DNA from: Nectonema munidae
Lineage: Eukaryota > Nematomorpha > Nectonematoida > Nectonematidae
DNA: 64,000 nt
Assembly: GCA_030549495.1 (NCBI GenBank)
Contig: JAUIRK010000885.1
Coordinates: 1,398,411-1,462,410, forward strand
Reading direction: 5' to 3'
A program made the position numbers and the translations under genes. Below are positions 22,332 through 32,515 of the stretch, piece after piece. Under the pieces are notes generated by a model that was not told the DNA's origin, did no database searches, and saw nothing but the letters and a program-made list of their open reading frames with translations. Position 1 is the stretch's first letter; each line of letters begins with the position of its first letter.

Positions 22332-23606
22332 TTTATCTTTTCATTTTGTTATTATCTTATGTGAAATATTAATATTTTTTAGAACTGCTTTTTACCTTTT
22401 CCAATTCTGTAAGATAATTATTTCTATCTTTTCATTTTGTTATTATCTTATATGAAATATTAATATTTTTTAGAACTGCTTTTTACCTTTTCCAATTCTG
22501 TAAGATAATTATTTCTATCTTTTCATTTTGTTATTATCTTATATGAAATATTAATATTTTTTAGAACTGCTTTTTACCTTTTCCAATTCTGTAAGATAAT
22601 TATTTCTATCTTTTCGTTTTTTTATTCTCTTATGTGAAATATTAATATTTTTTAGAACTGCTTTTTACCTTTTCCAATTCTGTAAGATAATTATTTCTAT
22701 CTTTTCGTTTTGTTATTCTCTTATGTGAAATATTAATATTTTTTAGAACTGCTTTTTACCTTTTCCAATTCTGTAAGATAATTATTTCTATCTTTTCATT
22801 TTGTTATTATCTTATATGAAATATTAATATTTTTTAGAACTGCTTTTTACCTTTTCCAATTCTGTAAGATAATTATTTCTATCTTTTCATTTTGTTATTA
22901 TCTTATATGAAATATTAATATTTTTCAGAACTGCTTTTTACCTTTTCCAATTCTGTAAGATAATTATTTCTATCTTTTCGTTTTGTTATTCTCTTATGTG
23001 AAATATTAATATTTTTTAGAACTGCTTTTTACCTTTTCCAATTCTGTAAGATAATTATTTCTATCTTTTCGTTTTGTTATTCTCTTATGTGAAATATTAA
23101 TATTTTTTAGAACTGCTTTTTACCTTTTCCAATTCTGTAAGATAATTATTTCGATCTTTTCATTTTGTTATTATCTTATATGAAATATTAATATTTTTTA
23201 GAACAACTTTTTACCTTTTCCAATTCTGTAAGATAATTATTTCTATCTTTTCGTTTTGTTATTCTCTTATGTGAAATATTAATATTTTTTAGAACAGCTT
23301 TTTACCTTTTCCAATTCTGTAAGATAATTATTTCTATCTTTTCATTTTGTTATTCTCTTATGTGAAATATTAATATTTTTAGAACAGCTTTTTACCTTTT
23401 CTAATTCTGTAAGATAATTATTTCTATCTTTTCGTTTTGTTATTCTCTTATGTGAAATATTAATATTTTTTAGATTTACTTTTTCCAATTCTGTAAGATA
23501 ATTATTTCTATCTTTTCGTTTTGTTATTCTCTTATGTGAAATATTAATATTTTTTAGAACAGCTTTTTACCTTTTCCAATTCTGTAAGATAATTATTTCT
23601 ATCTTT
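22332..23606. repeat. 91-bp minisatellite, about 14 copies
   Basis: Unit start: TTTTAGAACTGCTTTTTACC, followed by TTTTCCAATTCTGTAAGATA and TCTTTTCATTTTGTTATT. The period is exactly 91 bp in most copies. Copies fall into two main variants (TCATTTTGTTATTATCTTAT versus TCGTTTTGTTATTCTCTTAT) arranged in blocks, which implies block-wise amplification. One copy near 23470 is shortened. It abuts the OTU-like gene remnant. Confidence 0.95.
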
Positions 23607-24662
23607 AGGAAAAATAAGATATCCTTTGATAATTTTCATCCCTTTTTAACTTTGAATAATGCCTTTTAACATAAATTACATTTGATTCGTCAAGGTGGTT
23701 AACCCTGACAAAAGATAAACTGTTATCAGAATTTACTACATAAGAAAACTTATTAGTTGAGTTAGTTGTTAAGTTGTTTTGTGACGTTCGCACCCATCCT
23801 TTCGGATATCGTGGCTCGCCCGGAATGCTGAGTCCAAGTCTAACTGGACTTTCCATCCCACTAAACACCTATCGGCTCTTGTTACAAAAGAATAGCTATA
23901 CCTTGTAATATATATTATTTTACAAGAATTTATGTGACAATATATAAATACAACTGAGTGAAAGATACAATCCTAACGCGAACGCTCCCAATTTGGGAAA
24001 CAAACTTATTGTCTAGTGATAGCTTGATTACTAATCACGTAGAATCGCGTCGCTAGAGAAGCGGAATTTTTACTTAACCGTAAAAACCTTTTAATTCTTC
24101 AGAGGAAGAAAACCAGGGTAAAAAACCGGCACTGTTGAGTTTTTAGTCCAGGCACCACAGTCATCGAAAAATTTATTCTTATTTTGAGAAGTCTTTTTAA
24201 CGAGGAAACATATATTTTCTTTACACCCCAATGGAACATTATCATAATCCAGTTATTAATAAATTCAAACCAATCATTTCTAGATAAAAATTCTTCTATT
24301 TTGATAAACGAATTTGTTTTATCTGATTGACTATATACACAAGCGTAACTGTGCTCATAATAAATTGATTTACCAGCCACGGCTTTTAATGACTCACAAT
24401 TTCTGTTATTAATATCATCGGAGTGACATTCAAGCAAAATTTTTTCTTTTTTAACCAACTCTTCTATGGGAACTAATTGATCTTTATTTCTGAATACGGA
24501 AGAAACATGTTTTTCGCATTTAACCAAAGGAACAAAGTGGCTTGGAAATGAAGGATAATTTTTTTTGAAATTAGTAGATGTAAATAAAATTTTTATGTTA
24601 TCAAACGAAAAAATTTTCTTCGAGTTAAACTCAAGAGGTAAAATGATTGTATTTAATATCAA
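23605..24662 (-). pseudogene. OTU-like gene remnant, downstream pieces
   Basis: Two minus-strand frames, 24662-24099 (187 codons) and 23868-23605 (87 codons). The first contains TSTNFKKNYPSFPSHFVPLV, which resembles the His-containing end of an OTU-type cysteine protease domain (HFVPL, with His before a hydrophobic strand). The rest, including GLSIPGEPRYPKGW in the second piece, is not recognised; similar proteins occur in transposon-borne OTU genes of invertebrates (recollection, not checked). The remnant is broken and is interrupted by a MITE at its upstream edge. Its place inside S2 suggests it may be cargo of that element. Confidence 0.55.
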
Positions 24663-24762
24663 ATGAGCAACATCATCAATTGAATTATACGGTGGATATA
24701 CTAATCTAATTGGTTTTTTTAGAACATTTGAAAGAGCACTTATCGTGAAAACATTAGACCAA

Positions 24763-24883
24763 GGGGTCGTTCACAATTGACGTCAACATTTTTTTGATAA
24801 ATTTGAACCCCCCCCCCCCCCCTCATGGATCAACTTTTAGATATATTATCACTTAACAAAATCGACTTATGTCAACTTTGGAT

Positions 24884-24918
<35 letters not shown>

Positions 24919-24948
24919 TTTTAGTTGACGTCAATTGTGAACGACCCC
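24763..24948. mobile_element. GACGTC MITE, copy 2, with a 33-base C run
   Basis: The inverted ends are GGGGTCGTTCACAATTGACG and CGTCAATTGTGAACGACCCC, flanked by a 3-base repeat CAA. There are two C runs, one near 24811 and one of 33 C at 24885-24917, against 15 C in the sibling copy (5711-5725). It splits the OTU-like remnant. Confidence 0.9.
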
Positions 24949-25184
24949 CAACCGTAATTTGAACATGCACCATAAACTGCATCTTCTAAACTGCATACTT
25001 TATTATACTCTTCATTCCTATATTTTTCATAGTTTTCAACTAATTCAAATGCTGTTAAAATGCGGTATATAATAGAATAATTTTCATTATCATGAAAGAA
25101 TATAGAAATGGAATTAAACAAACAGTTCCCATCTCCTTTAGTGGTTAAGGGAATGTAGTTTGTGTCCATATTAAACGTGTGCAT
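24949..25184 (-). pseudogene. OTU-like cysteine protease N-terminal part
   Basis: The minus-strand frame starts at ATG 25184-25182 and reads MHTFNMDTNYIPLTTKGDGN then CLFNSISIFF. KGDGNCLFNSIS is the catalytic Asp/Cys motif of OTU-family deubiquitinases (GDGNC.F.A.S). It continues with ENYSIIYRILTAFELVENYE, the helix that usually follows, and SNYGWG just before the MITE. The piece is about 80 residues. OTU proteases cleave ubiquitin chains; here the gene is broken by the MITE, so no activity is expected. Whether it was a host gene or a passenger of S2 is open. Confidence 0.75.
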
Positions 25185-25339
25185 ATTTATTTTTCAGCAA
25201 AATTTTGACATTATCTGTACTTAACTTTATAACTTAGAATCTATATTATACAATACCTTGAAAATTTATAATTATATACAGTTTGGAACGCATAACACTT
25301 TATATATTTATTTTTTTCAATAATCATGGCTACTTTTTA

Positions 25340-26700
25340 GAAAATGTCAATCAAAATTTTGATTAATCAAAAATATATCTAATAATATATTCCTTCAAAT
25401 TTTACATAAAATATATGTTTTTATACAAAATCGGTCATGTTGTTTTCATTTCTGCACTCATTTTTTACATTTAGGATTTGAAAATACCTATAATTGTTAA
25501 TCAAATTTGCGGTTTTATACCAAATCGATCATGTTGTTTTCATTTCTGGACTCTACATATAGGATTTGAAAATACCTATAAGTATTAATCAAATTTGCGG
25601 TTTACTTCTGAAAATTGTCTCCAAAAACATTATCAACCATGCTGTTTTCATTTCTGAACTCATTTTTCACGTTTAGAGGTTTTAAATATCAGTCAAAATT
25701 TGCGGTTTACTTTTAAAAGCTATCCAAAAATATTCTCTCAATTTTACATGAAATATTTGTTTTTATACTAAATCGATCATGCTGTTTTCATTTTTGAACT
25801 CATTTTTTACATATAGGATTTGAAAATACCTATAAGTATTAATCAAAATTGCGGTTTCTTCTGAAAATTATCTCCAAAAATATTCTCTTGAAATATATGT
25901 TTTATACCAAATCAACCATGCTGTTTTCATTTCTGAACTCATTTTTTACATTTAGCATGTGAAAATACCTATAAGTGTTAATCAAATTTGCGGTTTACTT
26001 TTAAAAATTGTCTCCAAAAACATTCATTCAAATTTTACAATTAAATATATGTTTTTATACCAAATCAACCATGCTAGTTTCATTTATGGACTCAATTTTT
26101 GCAGTTTGAATTTGAAAATACATATAAGTATCAATTAAATTTGCGTTTAGTTCTAAAATTTGTTTTTATAGCAAATAGATCATGATGATTCCATTACTGA
26201 ACACAGTTTTCCCATTTAGAGGTTTTACTGCTAGTGTCAATCAAATTTGCAGTTTATGTCTGAAAACTATATCCCAAAATATTCTCTCTAATTTTAAATG
26301 AAATATATGTTTTTATATCAATTCGACCATGATAATTTTTATTTCTGAAATCATTTTTTGCATTTAGAGGTTTTAAATGTCGGAAAGTGTCAATCAATTT
26401 TTCGATTTACTTCTAATGTCTACAGAAATATTTTTGAATCATTTTTGGACTCAGGTTTGGCATTTATGGTTTTAAAATATCTGAAAGCTTGAATATGATT
26501 TGCGGTTTACTTCTAGATACTGTCTTCAAAAATATTTTCAAAAAAATAAAATATCTGTTTTATACCAAATCGACTATGCTTATTTTATTTCTGTACTGGA
26601 TTTTGGATAATACAGTTAAAAAATATCTCGAAGTGACAATTGAATTAGTAATGTATGCCTGAAAATCAGTTCTGTAAAAAAATTTCAAAAAATGGCTGCA
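25340..26700. repeat. Diverged ~140-bp tandem array
   Basis: About nine units with recurring landmarks CAAATTTGCGGTTTACTTCT, ATATGTTTTTATACCAAATC, CATGCTGTTTTCATTTCTG and AGGATTTGAAAATACCTATA. Spacing is about 90-150 bp and units decay toward the right end. AT-rich, no gene; the frame 26560-26769 (minus) is chance. Confidence 0.85.
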
Positions 26701-26820
26701 TATTAGGTATATAGTAAAAATATACTTTTTTTTTTGTATATTTTGGCTTATAATACTTTCTACAATCATCTTGAGTATGAAATATTTATTAAAAAAAATA
26801 AAACATTATAAAATCTTTTG

Positions 26821-27192
26821 AAAATTTGTATGAGAGAAGGAACCAAGTTGAAAACTAATTGAAAAGAAAACATGTGATCAAAATAAATAATTAAAAAAAA
26901 TATGTATCTTGACTAAATGGAAGATCTACAATGTTCTAATGAACTAGGAAGTGGTTTAATTATATAATATTAGATGCTTCAAAAAAGATTTTGACTGTGA
27001 AAAAGAAAATTTGTATGAGAGAAGGAACCAAGTTGAAAACTAATTGAAAAGAAAACATGTGATCAAAACAAATAATTAAAAAAAATATGTATCTTGACTA
27101 AATGGAAGATCTACAATGTTCTAATGAACTAGGAAGTGGTTTAATTATATAATATTAGATGCTTAAAAAAAGATTTTGACTGTGAAAAAGAA
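26821..27192. repeat. 186-bp tandem duplication
   Basis: The block starting AAAATTTGTATGAGAGAAGG at 26821 is repeated at 27007 with a handful of differences, so the duplication is recent. No coding content. Confidence 0.95.
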
Positions 27193-27929
27193 GTTCCTCT
27201 TTTACAAATGAAAAATATTTAAATCTATAGCTTATCATCTAGGATTACAGTTAACATTTAGCTAAGATGGGTAGGAAATCTGAAAATTTAGAATAGGTCA
27301 GATTTATCAAAAATGCCACAGATGCCAATATATGAGAATTTAGTCACTATCAAGATATTTTTAATTTAAATTGAATTTGTCCATCTTTTTCCTTTTGCGT
27401 CAAAGAAATAATTTTTTAGATGAAGAACGTGGACAACTTTTTGTAATTGAACAATCAACATCACCAATGATTCATCAGAAAAAAACCTTTGAAATAAGAT
27501 TGGTTGACAAATATTCAGGCCTGATAATAAAATACACGATACTGATAAAAAAGACAGATCATCCAGAAGATTCTTTAATCAAAATGCTTTGAGAGAGGAA
27601 AAAAGTAATTTTATCATTATAAAAAAAATTTCGAACAGACATTGCAGAATATAAATTTCTAATGAAAATAGAGCTACCAAGAAAGGATCATCATGGAATG
27701 AATAGCAAAATTACGCACTGTAAATTATAATATGACGTAGAGACTACGAGCCGATATCGAAATTGTAGCCAAAAAGATGGAGGTCCTAACGAGTTACATA
27801 AGTTACTGTAGAATGAAATATTTTGAATGAATTAAACATCTAAAGTTGGTTTATTAAATAAATTAAAAAAATAATTACCAGAGAAATGCTGCAAGTAGAA
27901 GTTATTTTTATGTTTATATATTTGACATT

Positions 27930-28980
27930 GATTTACAGGTTTAATCCATTTTTTGACAGGTTTTATTGATTTCATAAAAAATGAATATCACCATTAAATT
28001 CTGCATAGTTGAAATGTATAAAAAACTTTTTATAAGAATAAAAATTTTAATTTTGACATGGGCTGTCATATTTAAATTATTTTGTCAGTTTTGACTAATA
28101 TTTATAAAAAAAAATAGGAGTATAACCAGTAAACACAGCCTACTTGAAAATGGGTATATGTGTGTAAAATGCCATACACGGTAAACTTCATCATCTCCCT
28201 ATACTTTCTATTAAACGTAATTCTCTAATTCAAAAAACCGTCTCTGATTCTTTCTTTTTGGGATAAATCAATTTTTAGACAGTTTTGATTGATTTTTATA
28301 AAAAAATAAATATCACCACTGAATTACGCATGCTTAAAAATGGGTATATATGTGTAAAAAACTTTATATTATTACTTAGATAAAAAGTTTCTTTTTAAGA
28401 TGAGCTATCATATATAAATCAATGCTTTGATAACTTTTATTGAGTTTTAGAAAAAAAAATGAATATCACCCCTGAATTCAGCATTCTTGAAAATAGGTTT
28501 ATATGTGTAAAAACATTATATACTTATTTAGATAAAAAGTTCCTTTTTGAGATGATCTGTCACATTTAGATCAATTTTTGACAGGTTTGATTGATTTTCA
28601 TAAAAAAAAATGAATATCACCTGAATTCAGCATATTTGAAAATGGATATACATGTGTAAAAACTTTATATACTTATCTAGATAAAAAGTTCCTTTTTGAG
28701 ATGGCTGTCACATTTTGATTAATTTTTTGACAGGTTTTGTTGATTTTCATAATAAATGAATATCACCACTGAATTCAGCATATTTGAAAATTGGTGTACA
28801 TGCGTAAAAAACTTTATATGATTATTTAAATAAAAAGTTCCTTTTGGAGATGAGCTGTCAAATATAAATCAATTTTTTGACAGGTTAGATTGATTTTGAT
28901 AAAAAAAAATGGACATCACCACTGAATTCAGCATCGTTGAAATATATATGTAAGATTAAAAATATTTATAAAAACTTATT
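27930..28980. repeat. Diverged ~150-bp tandem array
   Basis: Six to seven units marked by GAATATCACC (27981, 28311, 28462, 28612, 28757; GACATCACC 28911) and by ATAAAAAGTTCCTTTTTGAG then TGAGCTGTCACAT. Within S2; no gene. Confidence 0.85.
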
Positions 28981-29289
28981 AATATCTGAGAAAAATAGGG
29001 GTTCACTTTACGTCCCCCCCCCACCAGCACTTGAGCAGACAAATTTTGTCCAGCACTAATAGGGTTAAATGTTACTTATATGCTTTGTCGTTTTGCCATT
29101 TTGACAAAATAAGAAAATATAAAAAAAGTAAAATTGACAAGATAGACTAAAAAATTCAAATAAACAAAATAAAAAGTAAATTAATTTTGATAATTTCAGG
29201 TATATCACAGATTCGCTTTTTACTGATAATATTCAAGAACAAGTGAAATATAATCATTTAGAGACTCTCCAATTTATTATAAGACCAGT

Positions 29290-29651
29290 TGAGACACTGA
29301 TAAACATTGTTTACTCATCGTGTGCATATTGAAGCGAGGAATTGTTATTATTATTAAGCTCTCATATCGTTTGAAAATATCTTGGATAGAAATTTCACGG
29401 CTCTTGCGCATGATGAATGATTCTAGTCTGAATACGATCTTTCATCCTCTTTTTCATCTCATCTTACATCATGTATTGTCGTGTTCAATGATCATTACAT
29501 CCTATAATGCGATCATAAATTTTTTATATGCAAGCTTTTTAAAGTACTTTTACTTGTGAAATTATTGGGGGAGGGGGCGAAGGCAATTTTCGCCTCCCCC
29601 ATACCCCTGAAAACAAATTGTGCCGCTCTCGTCCCCGAATGTGCACTCCTG
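29290..29651 (-). mobile_element. hAT family 'CAGGGGCG', diverged fragment D
   Basis: The end GAATGTGCACTCCTG at 29651 and the sequence ACTGATAAACATTGTTTACT then GTGTGCATATTGAAGC match the terminal part of copies A and B with many differences. Only ~360 bp remain. It is inserted in, or merged with, the S2 interior. Confidence 0.65.
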
Positions 29652-30448
29652 ATATGACAATGGTTATCTTGTAGACCATAATTTCAAAGATTAAGATTAT
29701 AACTCTTGAATTGTAATGATTACTTATTACTTTGTATCAATTAATAACCTCGATGTTTTTGAATTAAACTTTTTTACACTTTGTAATATTTTATCCTAAA
29801 GATATCCTGAATTCCTATATTTTCTATTATCATGGAAGAATATTGAAAATGAATTAAATAAACAGTTTCCTTATCTTGTAGTAGCTAACCCATGTATCCC
29901 GAATTTTTCTTTAATAAACGCAGACGATAGTTTTTTATTGTAATTAATATGAATTTCGAAAATCCTCTCCTCGTCCTGGGTATAAATTGGTTAAGGTAAT
30001 GTAGTTTGATCTATATTATTTTGAAATGTGTTTAGAGTTAAAATCAACCTAACATTTTCCCTTCTATGTTCTACATTAACAATTTATTTCTGGAAATTCA
30101 AATGATGAATTATTATTCTGAAATTTCCAGTATATTGACTATTTGCATCAATTTTTCTCCAAATTTAGATTTTAAAAAAAATGTGAAAAATGATGATAAA
30201 ATAAATTGGACGAACTTTCTGATTTCACAATTTTAATTTAACCTATTTCTATAATTTTTTTTACGCTCTTATAAAAATTTCGTTGCATGTCTTATCTCCT
30301 TCAAACTGCATCACCTTGACGTGGTGAAGGAGCTTATACCGGTATCGGTTACTAAATGATGCAGAAATAAAAATCTTTTTAATTCAAATGTTATAATTTT
30401 ATAAATATTTTTAGACATGACACGATGGTTACCTTGTAGACCATAATT

Positions 30449-30870
30449 TTGAAGATTAAGAATTGTAATGGTTATTACTTTGTATCAATAAATGACTTCG
30501 ATGTTTTTGAATTTAACTCTTTAACCGGATCTTCCCTTTTTAACTTTCACAACCAGTTCATCCAAGCTGGGATTGACAATCTCAATTGCAGATTTGACTC
30601 GAAGTTGTTGAATGACTGTGTGCAATTAGATCCCAGAAATTGGTCGAAAAAGTAAGAAGAATTCGTAACTTATGGAGACACGGAAGTGATGGTTGTGGCT
30701 CGATTTTTCAAACAAGATGTGATGTCCATTGTATCTCTTTCGAGATTTCAAATGCTTGTTCGCTGAATGCGAACGTGAATTTAGTTCGATGAATGACATA
30801 TGTACATCATAACGTAATCAGATGACTGTACAAGCATTTGAGGTCATTCAATAATATAGCCTAACTCTTG
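30449..30870 (+). pseudogene. hAT transposase fossil
   Basis: The 68-codon frame 30449-30655 ends with FIQAGIDNLNCRFDSKLLND then LDPRNW. Hydrophobic helix plus DPRNW is typical of the region before the hAT dimerisation domain. Downstream, 30764-30843 reads ECEREFSSMNDI, a stop, then RNQMTVQAFE. This matches the CER.FS.MN...RN.M motif of hAT proteins such as the ZMYM/ZNF862-like group. It is broken by stops. No terminal repeats were identified. Confidence 0.65.
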
Positions 30871-32515
30871 TAGTTTCAGTGTTTGTCATGACCCATATTC
30901 ATAAGAATTCTCACTGAAACTTTTTTGATATATAGAACGTATGGTATCCATTTCAAAATATAGGCAGTGTAGTAGCATGTAGCTTCAGACATGCATATAA
31001 GCACTGATCTTTTTTAATGAATTTTTCGGTGAAAATTTCCTACTTCGCACTTTGAACTAATGAAGTCACATTTCTTTGAGGTTCCGATATAAAATTTAAA
31101 TGAAATTTTCATTCTTTCAGTTTGTTTTTTTCTAAGACAAAACTTTTTTTCATTTTTCTAAACATTTGATAATTTAATATCTCTAAAACTTTTCACTCAG
31201 TTTAACGGCGCAAAATAAGTCTATGATTTATTTTAACGCACCTCCTTATCGTGCTTTATACCTCTCCTGTTTTTTAATGCAATAAAGCTATTAGTTAAAT
31301 AATTCCCATTCTCTTCTGAATTAAATTTTATAAAATGATAGGTTTTCGCCAATAAAAAACCTTAATAAAATAATAATTTTAGTTAATATTTTGAAAATTG
31401 CATGAAAATAACTTATCTTTTTATATCAATAACCTTTGCTAAGTTAAATTCATTTTCTTGTATTTAATTCAAAAAGAAAATTCTATTTTTTGACATTCTT
31501 TAGAATTTTAACCTAATGTAAATTAAAAATTTAGTTACATAAAAGGCTTTTATCTCAGATGCAATAATTGTGAGTTATGTCAACTGCATTGAAGAAACAA
31601 AAAAATATAAAGAAAGGGAAAAATATTTTTAATTGGGGTCATTTTTGACCAAAATCTCACTTCAAATTAAAATATAACTTTACCGAAACGATTGGAATTA
31701 AAAAAGGCAAATTATATAAAATTTTATATTTTTCTTTTAAAAAGTATATATAAGCCTTTTAGAGTCATTTTTAGCCCCATTGAAATCTGAAACTCAAAAT
31801 TATAGTGTTTATATAATTTCTTTCATTCAGTAAATCTAGACAAATACACAAGACTTAGTTTTACATATAAAAAATAATCAGTAAAAGTCTGCGGATATTC
31901 AATAGTGGCGAGTCATTTTAATTTATTTTCTGGAAAATATTATACATAAAAACAGAATAATACATTAAAATTAAAGTTATCTCTACTTGTCTTTAATCTT
32001 CAGGTTTTAGTGTACTTATTATATAAAACAAAGCTGTACAATTAAATAGAATAGTTTTCAAAAATAATTGAGAAGTATGTCAAAAAATATTGTAAAATCA
32101 TTTTAGCATAAACACGATTTTTTTTATTTGGGAATAATCTAACATTTTCTAGATTTGTTAATTTAAGTTATTTTATAATAAAATTTATATATATTTACTT
32201 GTTAAGAATTTTTAAAGTTTTTATTTATATTTTGTTTAATTTTATTTTTTTTCTTTGAAAAATAAAAAATTTTGCTTTAATTTTTTCGCATAACCATTTC
32301 AATCCTTATCGAGGTAACAAAAATGGTTCACAATTATAAAATTTTTGCATTATCATCATTAGAATGAGGTCTTTGACATAACTTTATAGATTAAGATGAT
32401 ATTTTTCTGAATAAGAAACTCGAGATTTATATGTATGTCAAGTTTCATGTTCATATCTTTTTTTATTACGTGGCAATTTAACTTTGTTTCTGTCAGCTCA
32501 TTTTGCCACGACCCA

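Larger units (their letters stand above)
21843..32515. mobile_element. S2: second member of the S family, inverted relative to S1
   Basis: The left end GGTCCTGGCAAAATGAGCTG (21843) and the right end, read on the minus strand from ~32515, GGTCGTGGCAAAATGAGCTG form inverted ends. The sequence inside the right end (CTCGAGTTTCTTATTCAG, then TTTTTGTTACCTCGAT and GGTTATGCGAA) matches the left end of S1. The second motif inside the left end (GGCAAAATAAGCTGACAG at ~22053, then AGCCATTTTATC and TTTTTTAAAAATGG) matches the right part of S1. The interior holds a 91-bp minisatellite, two other arrays, an OTU-like gene remnant and later insertions. No clear target duplication was found, so the boundaries are provisional. 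Confidence 0.45.

Noticed and set aside
30290-30345. GCATCACCTTGACGTGGTGAAGG, resembling a sequence seen in some RTE-type LINEs
   Set aside because: Too short and isolated to support a call; no adjacent LINE coding sequence.
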